A DNA stretch of 64,000 bases from Nematostella vectensis (lineage: Eukaryota > Cnidaria > Anthozoa > Actiniaria > Edwardsiidae): the NCBI RefSeq assembly GCF_932526225.1, contig NC_064045.1, forward strand, positions 12,704,442 through 12,768,441, read 5' to 3'. Below are positions 22,989-33,984 of this stretch, in pieces; position 1 is the first letter of the stretch, and every line of letters begins with the position of its first letter. A model generated the notes under the pieces. That model did no database searches. It saw nothing but the letters and a program-made list of their open reading frames with translations, and had not been told where the DNA came from. The translations under genes were made by a program, and so were the position numbers.

Positions 22989-23338
22989 CTGCAAAATACA
23001 TCTATGGACTTCTAAGTAACGGGGTCTCACCAGAGCCTGGAAATACAATTATAGGACAACTCGATATATAATGCAAAACGAGCGAAAATAGCATTTGTAG
23101 TGACTAAAGCCTCTAAAGTAAGGCATTGTTTCTCGGAAATTACTTCTGTAGATGTCTGAATGGCATATATTTAGCCAGGGTTTCAGAATTTCGGCTCGCT
23201 CCGTGCAAAACGGACTTTTTTGCATGAAATAACATCATATAGTCCACAAATATTTGGGGCTTAGTCAGAGTATTTATAGTTCCACATGTACAAGTCAGAT
23301 AGCATCCTCGAGCGCCCAGGTCCACCCCTCATACCGTG
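22989..23338. other. 3' flank of CEP95, no gene seen
   Basis: This presumably contains the CEP95 3'UTR. No canonical AATAAA was found in the first 100 bp; nothing else was recognised. Confidence 0.4.
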
Positions 23339-23412
23339 AAATTCCGATAATAAGCCCCGGGGCTTATTAAAAGATGGTGGGGGGGGGGGGCCTATTATCG
23401 GAATTTTACGAT
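23339..23412. repeat. Short inverted repeat with internal palindrome
   Basis: GAAATTCCGATAATAAGCCCC at the left and its inverse (CCTATTATCGGAATTTTAC) at the right enclose the palindrome AATAAGCCCCGGGGCTTATT and a G-run. It looks like a very small MITE or a decayed inverted repeat bordering the following minisatellite. Confidence 0.6.
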
Positions 23413-24370
23413 ACCTCAGAGGCAGAGAGACCCTGGAGTATAAGAGTGTTAGGACATTGGCGCGAGGATGGTATGGCAGTATAGGGTATTGGCTTCCTCA
23501 TACCTCAGAGGCAGAGAGACCCTGGAGTATAAGAGTGTTAGGACATTGGCGCGAGGATGGTACGGCAGTATAGGCTATTGGCTCCTTCATACCTCAGAGG
23601 CAGAGAGACCCTGTGGTATAAGAGGGTTAGGACATTGGCGCTAGGATGGTATGGCAATATAGGCTATTGGCTCCTTCACACCTCAGAGGCAGAGAGACCC
23701 TGGGGTATAAGAGTGTTAGGACATTGGCGCGAGGATGGTATGACAGTATAGGCTATTGGCTCCTTCACACCTCAGAGGCAGAGAGACCCTGGGGTAAGAG
23801 TGTTAGGACATTGGCACGAGGATGGTATGACAGTATAGGGTATTGGCTCCTTCACACCTCAGAGGCAGAGAGACCCTGGGGTATAAGAGTGTTAGGACAT
23901 TGGCGCGAGGATGGTAAGACAGTATAGGCTATTGGCTCCTTCATACCTCAGAGGCAGGGAGACCCTGGAGTATAAGAGTGTTAGGACATTGGCGCGAGGA
24001 TGGTAAGACAGTATAGGCTATTGGCTCCTTCATACCTCAGAGGCAGGGAGACCCTGGAGTATAAGAGTGTTAGGACACTGGCGCGAGGATGGTATGACAG
24101 TATAGGCTATTGGCTCCTTCACACCTCAGAGGCAGAGAGACCCTGGGGTATAAGAGTGTTAGGACATTGGCGCGAGGATGGTATGACAGTATAGGGTATT
24201 GGCTCCTTCATACCTCAGAGGCAGGGAGACCCTGGAGTATAAGAGTGTTGGGACACTGGCGCGAGGATGGTATGGCAGTATAGGCTATTGGCTCCTTCAT
24301 ACCTCAGAGGCAGAGAGACCCTAGAGTATAAGAGGGTTAGACAATATCGCTAGGATGGTAAGATAGTAAG
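23413..24370 (+). repeat. 89-bp minisatellite, 11 units
   Basis: Unit starts (acctcagaggcag) fall at 23413, 23502, 23591, 23680, 23769, 23856, 23945, 24034, 24123, 24212 and 24301. Spacing is 89 bp except 87 for the unit starting at 23769. The last copy decays near 24370. Open frames across it (LLHTSEAERPW) are repeat artefacts; 89 is not a multiple of three, so no frame runs through. Confidence 0.97.
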
Positions 24371-25880
24371 CTAAAAGTCAAGATTTGCGCTTCAAGTTCC
24401 AGTTCAGAAAAATCCAAGCACAGCTCTACACAGCCTGCCCGCTAGTCGACTTCATGATTCTTCTTTCCTTTCTTCTTTCGCAGTTATTGTAGCCCTTGGG
24501 TTTGAGTTTGCATATTATAGTTAGGGATGATGTAAATAGTGCGATACATGAATGATGAATAGAAACGACATCATTAACATGAGCGATTGCTGTCTTTGTG
24601 TTTTTTTTTTAGAAATTCACCCCTTAGTCATATATAAGGGATACAGCAAAACCTTGAAAACTAGACACAGTTCTAAAGGTATTATATGAGCTATTTTCGA
24701 GGTGACTTTATTTTTAAGGCCATCTTTACAAAGCATTTCTGGCATATTTCCGGCCGAGGGCTTTCATTCTACGCCTTTATCGAGATCTACAATAATAAGG
24801 GAGTGTTCATTATTTATGGCCGAGGGGGGAGGGGGGGTCGGTTCCCACATAGGGGGATGCTAAAAAAAGTTTTGGGTATGTCGATGGGGGGAGGGGTCAA
24901 AACAGTTTCAATGTGGTTGAAGGGGGGTAAAAAAGTTTCATTCCTTAAAAAGTAGGAAACTCTTTTATTTATTATTATTGAAATGAGTAACCAAAATGCA
25001 AGAAAAGCTGTTTTCTAGCGTTGCCAATAACATTTAGGCTACATTTACTGCTGTTAAGCCGTGAAAGCTTTCCCACAAATGACAAATTCAACAATATCTA
25101 TTACTCGGTAGCAGTTCATTTAAGCTTGACCTATAGGATCAATAAAAAAAACTGAAATTTTTATATGCATTTTTAAAATATACTAGGAATCTAGTACGAC
25201 AGGTTATTAGATGTCAATGTGTAAAAAGTCTGACTGACCAGATCTGGGATTTGTAATAGGTGTATAAAAACCTATTTCGCCAGATTTGAAAAAAAGTGAG
25301 TACTTACAAGCAGATTTTTACTGTACTTTATAGTCTACGGTTCCTCTTTTTACCTCTAAAATACACGGTAGACACAGAAAAACACATTCTTTATTGGGTC
25401 TTATTCATGATACGCAAAGATGGTCAAACATGGTACATCATGCATTGCGTGCCCACCAACATCCCAACCACATTCCTGACCTGTAATTTCTCTCCAGACT
25501 AGCTGAAGCTAAGCCTAGACCAAGGCAATCTGAACGGTTTCCCTGTGCCTTGGGTTGAGCCCTGAATAGGTGCGGGACCTGGGATGAGCCAATAAAACGG
25601 GGTATGGGCGTGACGTCACTCTTACAACATAACACCACAGGAGGCCCGGTCAGAATGCCTGGGGGAGGCTAGGTGAAGCTGTCTTCGGCAGCAAAACTCT
25701 TCAGAGGGCGCCCGTTAAGGACCCTGGTTTTGTAAGCATGGAAAGCCTTTGTCTAGCTCTTTCATCCCAGTCTCAGAAACGATGATTTCCTTTTTTATAT
25801 TTTTCGTATGATGAGAATAATTTCAGCAATACACCAAAAACTGGTATTCGACTCTGCCAAATTTTCGTTTTCGATAAGAC
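24371..25880. other. Intergenic, no gene seen
   Basis: AT-rich stretches and G-runs (24825-24940) with only short random frames. No family similarity was recognised. Confidence 0.45.
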
Positions 25881-26548
25881 CAAGGGCACCCAACGACGAA
25901 AAATTCACAAGCGGCCGAAAATGAGTTAAGATACCGTTTTTATTCGTTTGCAGTCATTTTTATACAATATAGAGCTTTCCTAGATATTTTTTTCTGTTCG
26001 GATTTGCTGGCAAAATTCCAGCCATCCGAAAAATCTAGTTACTCATCCCGAGACATCCGAAACTCCTACCGAAATTTCTGGGCCAAGGACACCCAACGAC
26101 GAAAAATTCACAAGCGGCCGAAAATGAGTTAAGATACCGTTTTTATTCTTTTGCAGTCATTTTTATACAATATAGAGCTTTCCTATATATTTTTCTTCTG
26201 TTCGGATTTGCTAGGCGAAATTACAGCCATCCGAAAATTCTAGTTACTCATCCCGAGGTCTCCGAAACTCCTAGCGAAATTTCTAGGGAATGTACCTGTA
26301 TACTCGCTCCCGAAAATACTAGGGTTTCTTTTTTTAAAGCATGTCGGACAAAAATCTCCCGAAAACGGTGATAGTGGTAACAAAAGTAACTCCGAAGAAC
26401 ATAGGTGGTCCTGCTCTCTTCCCAAGAAACATAGGTGCTCTAGAAATACAAATTCCGAAAAAAGTAGACATTTCTAGGCCGACCCCGAATTCCGTAGGTA
26501 TGTTTCCGAACAGATATTTGACCGAAAATGGTCGTTGGGTGCCCTTGT
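25881..26548. mobile_element. MITE-like element with 17-bp perfect TIR and an internal 203-bp duplication
   Basis: The left end CAAGGGCACCCAACGAC and right end GTCGTTGGGTGCCCTTG are perfect inverted repeats. Inside, the first about 203 bp (25881-26083) is repeated directly at 26084-26290, with the TIR sequence itself included (CAAGGACACCCAACGAC). Flanks show a possible TAAGA duplication (gataagac and taagagtt) offset by one base. No ORF is longer than noise. The superfamily is unclear. Confidence 0.7.
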
Positions 26549-26588
26549 AAGAGTTCTTCAGGGCAGAAAGACTTGGAGAAGGAAAGAG

Positions 26589-29500
26589 TTAGCCAATTTT
26601 CAGAGCACGCCATCTTTTTCTCGGTCGTAAAACATCCTTCAGCGTACGCTTGCCTATAACACAAGGGTAAAGCAAAACATCAAAACAGACGCGTTAAAAA
26701 ATATCGTTGTCTTTTCAATGTTTGGGAGGGGGCGTTTACGTACCTTGGCATGGTAGTTCGTTGCAATCCTGTACCTCCACCAGCGCACCGGAACAAACTT
26801 TACCACCAAAGTGAGGCGGAGGGTTGTCACATAGCCTCGATCTGACTTGGAAACCTCCACCGCAAGAACGACTGCATTCCGCCCATGATGCCCAGCGGCC
26901 CCAATGACCGGGAATTGGGACTAGAAACAAGTAAGCAAACAAGCATGTTAAATAAAAGGATGCTAAAAAAGGATGTTAAAAACAATGTTTCATCCAAGAA
27001 AAGATTCTTACCCACCACTAACATGGAAATTTTCTTAGATGAGAAAGAAAGCCAAAAAAGTGAAGGCTGTCAGACAGACGAGTAAAAAACGTAAACAACG
27101 CAAACTTCAAAGATGATTCAAACTGGTGACCTTTTCTAAGACCATACAGGTAATCCATCTGTGTTTGTATGTGTGTGTATGTGTGGGGGGACATTTCTGG
27201 AATCAACACAATTTGTCGTCTATTATGGAAATAAGCTTTATTCGTTCGACATGTTTATTCTTTTAAAAGGATTTGAAATGGAAATACGACCAATTTTTGG
27301 CGGTTGATCTTAAATCTATTAGGTTCACATAGGAAGATAAACAAGTCTTTCTGTTTCCGCTTAAATGGGCAGTCGCACGTTCGTCCAAAAGTGAAAATAC
27401 ACCGTTGAATCGTCATTTCTTGAGAGCGAAATAGACGGCTGAAATAGTATGTAGATATAGAATCCGTTTGCATCGCGCCGAATTTAATCACACAGAAGAC
27501 AATCAAACAGCTTTTAGATAGTGTCCAATAGTAATTCTCTGTGCTGGATTGGTGACGGTAGCATTCATTAAAAAATCCCGCTACCTGTGTGCGACTGCCG
27601 TTTTAACACTTTTCTCAGCGCACAAGTAACCTGGCTCCGTTAGAGGAATATGTACATTTTTGGGTTTCCAAAAAAATGTGCTATGCGCACCCCTTTTCAA
27701 CCCATTGGCGCCCTGGTAGCTTCTAGTAGCTTCTGGTAGCTTCTAGCAGAAGCCTCGTTTTTCTGTATTCCGCTGGGCTGGCGTTCAGCAGGGAACATTG
27801 CTAGGATACTTACTGTTACACTCGTCCTTGATGCATTTATTTGTCTCCGACTGAATCCCAAAGTAGTCTGTACCAGGACATTTTATGCGGCTCTTGTCGG
27901 TACAGAATCTTTCTCTTTTCATGGAGCAATGTTCGTTGCACGGACCCCAGTGTGACCAGTGACTCCACCCACCTTTCTTAGCTAGGAGGAGATAAAATAA
28001 CAGTGGCTGATGTTTGTACTGGTTTTCCTTGCGGTGATCCGCAAGGAAGTGCGGAATCTGGAACGAGCTCACACCCTCTCAGACACCACAAAAAGCCCAA
28101 TGAAAGCCAGGGACAAAAAAGTTTTTGTTTCTGGCCGCGCGCGAGCCATGACTCGGATAAACGCCTGCCAGCAGGCTAACCAGCAACAAAACCCTCCATT
28201 AGAAGCTTTATCTTCTTATCTGATATGACACATGGTTTGATGGAAATGCGTGCATGAAAAATCACCAATTTTAGCAATGACAAGCATGAATTTACTTTGT
28301 TTCTTGAATAGTATTAAAAACTGTAGTAAAAGCGAATTATTAGTAGATTAAAATGGGGGAAAAGTAGACTTACACATTACAATAAACATAAAATAATGTA
28401 TTTAAATGCTTCTAAATGGCCATATGTAACTATTGTCTGGTGTAAATAAGAAACAGCCCATCAAGAACTTTAACAGCTTGTTTGTCCAAAGGTACCCCGA
28501 TTTATGACAACCTATTCAGCCTGTAGGTTCGCTAATGTTCTCTGTAAAGGTAGCTTAGATTATCCATTGTAGATAGGCCATGGAGCCAAATTAGACCCAG
28601 CAAAGACGTATTTGTCACTTACTTTCGCAGTCGTACAACGCATTCAATTGCAGGATGTCTGTGTCACTTAGCGTGGAGCGCCGACGACCGAATTGCATGG
28701 CGGGATCTTTGATTGAAATCATGGTCGGCTTATTGTTCTTAGAGAAAGCATAGTTCCCATAATGCATCAGGCTTTCAAAGTCGTACATTCCACCCACAAA
28801 ATCCAGCCTGCCTCCATTGTAACGGTTGAAATTCTTCTGTTCTCCTGTAGGATAGTTAGTTAAGAATGTGAGACAGAAGACACCCAGAATTTGTAGTAAT
28901 AGTTTCCCAACCCACGGGTCACTCTAAACACAAGACATAATAGCATTACCACAGGTATACCATCACAGAAATACCTGGCATACCATTTTACCCAGTACTT
29001 TGGTGTTTTCATTTTTGTCTAGTACCCAGCACCCACGGTCGCCCCACACCACAGGAATACCTGGCATAACATTCCCCCCAAGTTTATTGAAGCTTTTTTT
29101 CTATTTGGTGCCCAGCACCAACGGTCGCCCCACACCACAGAAATCCCTGGCATGACATTCTCCCCAGTACTTTGACGTTTTCATTTTTGTCTAGTACCCA
29201 GCACCCCCAATCGCCTTACACCACAGGAATCCCTGGCATGACATTCTCCCCAGTACTTTGATGTTTTCATTTTTATTTCATGTCTATCTAGTACCCAGCA
29301 CCAACGGCCGCCCCCCACCACTGGAATCCCTGACATAACATTCTGCCGAGTTTATTGATGTTCTCATTTCTATCTAGTACCCAGCACTAACGGTCGCCCC
29401 TCACACCACAGATATACCTGGCATGACATTTTCCCAGAGCACGTTAATGTATTCGTCTCGATCGGTCCTCGCCTGCTCGTGCCAGAAGCCGAGTGCATGC

Positions 29501-32500
29501 ATCAACTCGTGCAGAATGATTCCTTTTTCGTTACACCCATCACCGATAGACAACTCTTGCCCCCCAACCACGTCCACTTGGCGACCCACGGGGGACCAGC
29601 ATCTGGGACAATAAAATACAAGCGTCTTGCTTAACGAGCCATTTACCACAAATTATAGGTTATATAGTACGACACACACTACCGTGGCCACCAATACAAA
29701 GTGTTATATTGCGACGCGCGCTACCGTGGCCACCAATACAAAGTGTTATAGTGCAACGCGCGCTACCGTGGCCACCAATACAAAGTGTTTAGTGCAACGC
29801 GCGCTACCGTGGCCACCAGTACAAAGTGTTATATTGCGACGCGCGCTACCGTGGCCACCAATACAAAGTGTTATAGTGCGACGCGCGCTACCGTGGCCAA
29901 AAAAAAGTGTTATAGTGCGACGCGCGCTACCGTGGCCACCATAGTACAAAGTGTTATAGTGTGACGCACGCTACCATGGCTACCAATACAAATTATTATA
30001 GTGCGACGCGCGCTACCTTGGCCACCAATACAAAGTGTTATAGTACGACGCGCGCTACCGTGGCCACCAAAACAAAGTGTTATAGCGCGACGCGCGCTAC
30101 CTAGACCGCCAATACAAAGTAATATAGTACGAAGCGTGCTACCCCGGCCACCAATACAAAGTGTTACAGTGCGAAGCGCGCTACCGTGGCCACTGATGCA
30201 AAGAAAGTAAACCAAGTAAGAGTCAGAGTGTTGATAAGCAACTTCCTAATAACTTGATGCAGTCCGACATGCAATAATGCACACTCAAGTCAATCATATT
30301 TATACAACGACACTCGTATATCGCGCGCCCTGATTGGTCAAGGATCCACACACGCAGTCTTGGCGCACTTCCGCAAAAATAGAATATAAAGTAAGGAAAC
30401 ATTTTGATTGTTGATTGTATAAAACAAATAGATCTCATTTTTGCGTGCGTCTGTCCTCTAGTAGATGCGAAGATGACGTCACAGCGTGAGATGAACAAAA
30501 AAGTACGTGACTGTTGTTCATGGACACGTTGTAACATCTTCTGTGCAGAGGACAGATGCACAAAACAATGGGATCTATTTGTTAATACAAAAAAAAGCTG
30601 CAAACAAATTGGGTGGTCTGGGTATGAAATGATAAATTCACTTTAATGAATCAACACGGTTTAGATTGTTTGTCTTACGCCTCTGTGGGAACGGAGACGT
30701 TTCGCTGACGTTTCTAGCATTAGCCCTTCGTCAGAGCAAAAAAACCTTAATTTCCTAAATATAGACTAAACTGTCTTATAAATTAGCGCATAGCGTAAAA
30801 AATGATTTTTTTCCGTTTCGTACTCCTAGCCGTCAATGTATATTTCGCTAGCTTCCTCTATTGTGGTACCACGAGAGTGACGCCCATTCACGTCAATTCA
30901 TACCCCTGCTAATTGTGTCGCTACGCGAGTGACGCACATTCACGTCATTTTTTACCCCTGCTAATTGTGTCGCTACGCGAGTGACGCACATTCACGTCAA
31001 TTTTTACCCCTGCTAATTGTGTCGCTACGCGAGTGACGCTCATTCACGTCAATTCTTACCCCTGCTAATTGTGTCACTACGCGAGTGACGCCCATTCACG
31101 TCAATTCTTACCCCTGCTAATTGTGGCACCACGCAAGTGACGCCCATTCACGTCAATTCTTACCCCTGCTTACGAACAAATCGGATCCAGTACTTGTCAT
31201 TCGGCTTCTTGTCCCTGAATCGCACACATGATGTCTTGTGGATCTCTTTTACGGCCTCTAGGATGTTTTTCCGAGCATATCCTTATTGTATCATGTAATG
31301 AATAAACAACCAATGTGAGGGCAAAGCAAGAGGAAAATAAACCTACTTTTTCTCTATACGACACTTTAGAAGTTCATAATTATCAATCACCATCATGTGA
31401 GCGAGCAATGTTGTTTTGTTCTTGTTGAGAGATAGTTCTATTGTAGGATTGGTTTAATTACAATGTGATTCATGACTTTGTTTTTATTTAGACTAGACTA
31501 AATTTTTCCTTTGCATTATGGTTTTCACAGCCTAACAAACAATTTATCCGTTCTTAAAAACACAGGAATCCCGGACAGATTTCAAGGTACTAGGCGGAAG
31601 CGCTATCAAAGTCGGAACAAGACTTTCTAAATACTTTAAAGTCTCATATAATAAAACACATTGTGTTTTATTATGTACCAATACGTACCAATTTCTGTTT
31701 TAAGCTCTAACGGTACCACTCGCGAGGGCCAGATGTTTGCACGTGTGCGTATCGCCTTCCTCTTGCTTATTGGGCCTGATGATGCAATGTTCGCTCGTTT
31801 TGGTTCCGTGTCTTGCTTGCTTATTGACCCCGCTAAGACTATGCTCGCGCTGCCCGCATCGCCGGTCTCTGAGGTGTCGACGTACTGCTTGTCTTCTTCA
31901 GTGAGCGAGATGTCACCCTCAAATAACGGGTTGCTCCACGCATCCAGGTCACCTGTTGGAAGTGAGGGAACGGGTTGATACAGATTGTGATGGGGGGTGA
32001 TGGTGATTGTGTTGGTGGTGGTAGGGTGATGGAGATGAAAGTGATCATGGTGGTAGTGTTGGTGGTAGTAGGGTGATGGAGATGAAAGTGATCATGGTGG
32101 TAGTTTTGGTGCCATTCTCGGGGACCCAGGGCGACGTTGAGACCGTAAGCAGTCGTACTCGTGAAGACGAAAGAAAGAAAGGAAAAATACGTCTTTTCTC
32201 CCTCTTTTTTTCGTCTTCGCGCTTGCTCCCGCTTCCGGTATTCGCGTCGCCCTGGGTCCCCGAGGATGTGTCGGTGCTTATGATGATGATCATGGTGATG
32301 GTGATGGTGATGGTTGTGGTGATGGTGATGGTGGTGGTGGTGGTGGTGATGGCGATGGCGATGGCGGTGGCGGTGGCGGTGGCGGTGGCGGTGGCGGTGG
32401 CGGTGGCGATGGCGATGGCGATGGCGATGGCGATGGCGATGGCGATGGCGATGGCGATGGCGATGGCGATGGCGATGGCGATGGCGATGGCGATGGCGAT

Positions 32501-32946
32501 GGCGATGGCGATGGCGATGGCGATGGCGATGGCGATGGCGATGGCGATGGCGATGGCGATGGCGATGGCGATGGTGATGAGGGTTGTTGATTCGTATGCT
32601 TATGATGATGTTGGTGGAGCTGATGATGTTGTTGATGTTGTTGTGATAAGCTGATAGTGATGATAATGGTAATGATGGCGTAAAAAGGTGGATGATGGTG
32701 ATGATGATGGTGGCGATGGTTATTTCAATAATTAAAATAAAAATTTGTAAGCATTTGGTGATGATGATTGTGGTGCTTTTTTTGTGGACGTGATGGTGAC
32801 GGTGGTGATGAAAGTAGTGCTTCGAGTAGAATGGTTTGTCTTACCCAGGTTAGCGTCCTCTATCCGATCCGCCAATGTGTCGTTCTTAAGGCTCTTGGGC
32901 AATGTGCTGTCAGTGCCGTCATACAATGGCGCGTGCGCGGAAGCAT
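26589..32946 (-). CDS. Astacin metalloprotease with two TSP1 domains (first exon not found)
   Basis: Eight minus-strand exons with compatible phases: 32845-32946, 31689-31952, 31164-31281, 29418-29602, 28623-28844, 27814-27981, 26744-26920, 26589-26653 (TAA at 26589-26591). They encode about 433 residues. Order: propeptide with the FEGD aspartate-switch motif (NPLFEGDISL); basic processing region (SKRKAIRTRANIWPSR); astacin catalytic domain with zinc site HELMHALGFWHEQARTDRD, Met-turn SLMHYGNYAF and the four conserved cysteines (TSC, GCW, GDGC, YDCE); then TSP1-like repeats GGWSHWSHWGPC and GHWGRWASWAECSRSCGGG. The last small exon (basic, ending RALKIG) rests only on splice phase. The signal-peptide exon should lie upstream of 32946 but was not recognised. 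Probably a secreted zinc endopeptidase acting in extracellular matrix. Two donors are duplicated into minisatellites. Confidence 0.87.
28950..29450 (-). repeat. Tandem repeat carrying copies of astacin exon 29418-29602 end and donor
   Basis: About six imperfect units of 80-110 bp. On the minus strand each contains a copy of the exon terminus (GGGAAAATGTCATGCCAG, or close variants) followed by GTATTY, GTATAT or GGATTC, then ccacaccac and tggtgctgggtact segments. The rightmost copy is the real exon end. Several copies keep a GT donor; others have GG. Confidence 0.85.
29650..30205 (+). repeat. 42-bp minisatellite (GCGACGCGCGCTACCGTGGC family)
   Basis: About 13 units reading gcgacgcgcgctaccgtggc, caccaatacaaagtg, ttatagt. 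The array lies about 50 bp upstream of an astacin exon, inside the intron. The core cgacgcgcgctaccgtggcc also occurs singly near 5219-5241, and similar sequence near 37965 and 39682. Long frames on both strands across the array are artefacts. Confidence 0.95.
30675..30745 (-). mobile_element. Penelope 3'-end-like hairpin fragment
   Basis: The minus strand reads CTGACGAAGGGCTAATGCTA then GAAACGTCAGCGAAACGTC, a stem CTGACG/CGTCAG around a GC-type loop. This segment resembles the conserved sequence after the ORF of anthozoan Penelope-like elements (recalled, not searched). No Penelope ORF is attached here, so it is a solitary remnant. Confidence 0.4.
30860..31175 (-). repeat. 52-bp tandem repeat starting at the donor of astacin exon 31164-31281
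   Basis: Six units at 52-bp spacing (core tacccctgctaattgtg near 30901, 30953, 31005, 31057, 31109, 31161). On the minus strand each unit reads AGCAGGG followed by GTAAGA, GTAAAA or GTATGA, then the intron-like remainder. The first unit's AGCAGGG is the true end of the exon; the others are copies in the intron with intact or nearly intact donors. Confidence 0.9.
32117..32264. mobile_element. 148-bp MITE with 20-bp perfect TIR
   Basis: Left CTCGGGGACCCAGGGCGACG and right CGTCGCCCTGGGTCCCCGAG are perfect inverse complements around a short interior containing ctcgtgaagacgaaag and its inverse tttcgtcttcgcg. It could fold into a long hairpin. It lies in an astacin intron. No clear target duplication was seen. 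Confidence 0.75.
32280..32580 (+). repeat. (GATGGC)n / (GGTGGC)n / (GATGGT)n microsatellite
   Basis: Hexanucleotide repeat, mostly GATGGC with blocks of GGTGGC and GATGGT, about 45 units, inside an astacin intron. The plus frame encodes an artefactual Met-Ala polymer. Confidence 0.97.
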
Positions 32947-33479
32947 CTAAACAAAGGTCAGTCTTACCAAGTTACAAACGAATAGACTATAAATGCTTTA
33001 TACAAAACGTCATTTAGGATTTTTTACAGTGTTCTTCTGTGGATTTTCCAAAAATGAATCGTTAATGCGAAAGAATTTGCAGGCGAAATAATATGATAAA
33101 TCATCTCACCATGCAACCAATGTAAAGCAAACAACATTTGAAGCAATGTGTAAATCCTCCCTTGGACGAATAAAAATGACAACATTGAAGGCTGGTAGAC
33201 TCGCGAGGGTGATTCTAACCTATGTAGATTCCTATTCCTATACTAGATTAGAAAGTACTTTCTAAAAGCGATAACGAGTAAAAACCGTCATTTATAAAAT
33301 CGCTGTTATTACTCGATTAACATTTAATGGTGCTCTGGTAAATCCGATCAAAAACCAGCAGAATTATCTTGAAAAACTAGTGACGCGGGTATTATTATAA
33401 ATTGATCCCGCTCCCCGAAAAAAGGGAACCTTAACCGTAATTTCAAGAATAAGTGCTTCCTCAAATAAAGGCCTCCCGC
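32947..33479. other. Upstream of the astacin propeptide exon, no gene seen
   Basis: The missing first astacin exon should be here or further upstream, but no ATG followed by a hydrophobic stretch and a phase-1 donor on the minus strand was convincing. Confidence 0.4.
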
Positions 33480-33800
33480 AAATAAGCGCCTCCTCTAAAT
33501 AAGCGCCTCATTAGATAAGGGTTACCCCAAATAGGGTCCTCCTGCAAATAAGCGCCTCCTCTAAATAAGCGCCTCATTAGATAAGGGCTTCCCCAAATAG
33601 GGTCCTGCCGCAAATAAGCGCCTCCTCTAAATAAGCGCCTCATTAGATAAGGGTTTCCCCAAATAGGGTCCTCCTGCAAATAAGCGCCTCCTCTAAATAA
33701 GCGCCTCATTAGATAAGGGTTTCCCCAAATAGGGTCCTCCCGCAAATAAGCGCCTCCTCTAAATAAGCGCCTCATTAGATAAGGGCCTCTCAAAATAAGC
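33480..33800 (+). repeat. 66-bp minisatellite, 5 units
   Basis: The unit starts ataagcgcctcctctaaata at 33482, 33548, 33614, 33680 and 33746. Each unit has two inner ataagcgcctc copies and ataaggg(t/c)ttccccaaata. The unit is a multiple of three, which creates a false minus-strand frame (MRRLFRGGAYL). Confidence 0.96.
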
Positions 33801-33984
33801 TAACCCCCCCCCCCCCCCCACAAAAAAAATAAATAAGGGCTTCCCCAAATAGGGTTCCTTCTTGCACGTGTATAAAAGCACGAGTATCTAAAGATAAAAC
33901 AGATTTTTGTCTCCAGTATAAGCGCCTCGCATGGAATAGGAAAAATAAATAAGCACTGCGCCACCTATTCCAGTACACTTTTTT

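Noticed and set aside
23413-24370. Regularly spaced repeats resembling a CRISPR-like array
   Set aside because: Whole 89-bp units are repeated with no unique spacers, in a eukaryotic genome.
29627-30215. Frames rich in RRALPWPP and GHGSARRTI
   Set aside because: They are two-strand translations of the 42-bp array.
30690-30735. Possible second hammerhead ribozyme (CTGACGA ... GAAA, minus strand)
   Set aside because: The bases between the core boxes do not form stem II, and CTGACG pairs instead with CGTCAG, so it is an ordinary hairpin from a Penelope-type tail.
32073-32654. 193-aa Met-Ala polymer frame
   Set aside because: It is translated (GATGGC)n repeat plus a MITE.
33461-33793. MRRLFRGGAYL repeat frame
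   Set aside because: It is the translation of a 66-bp minisatellite.
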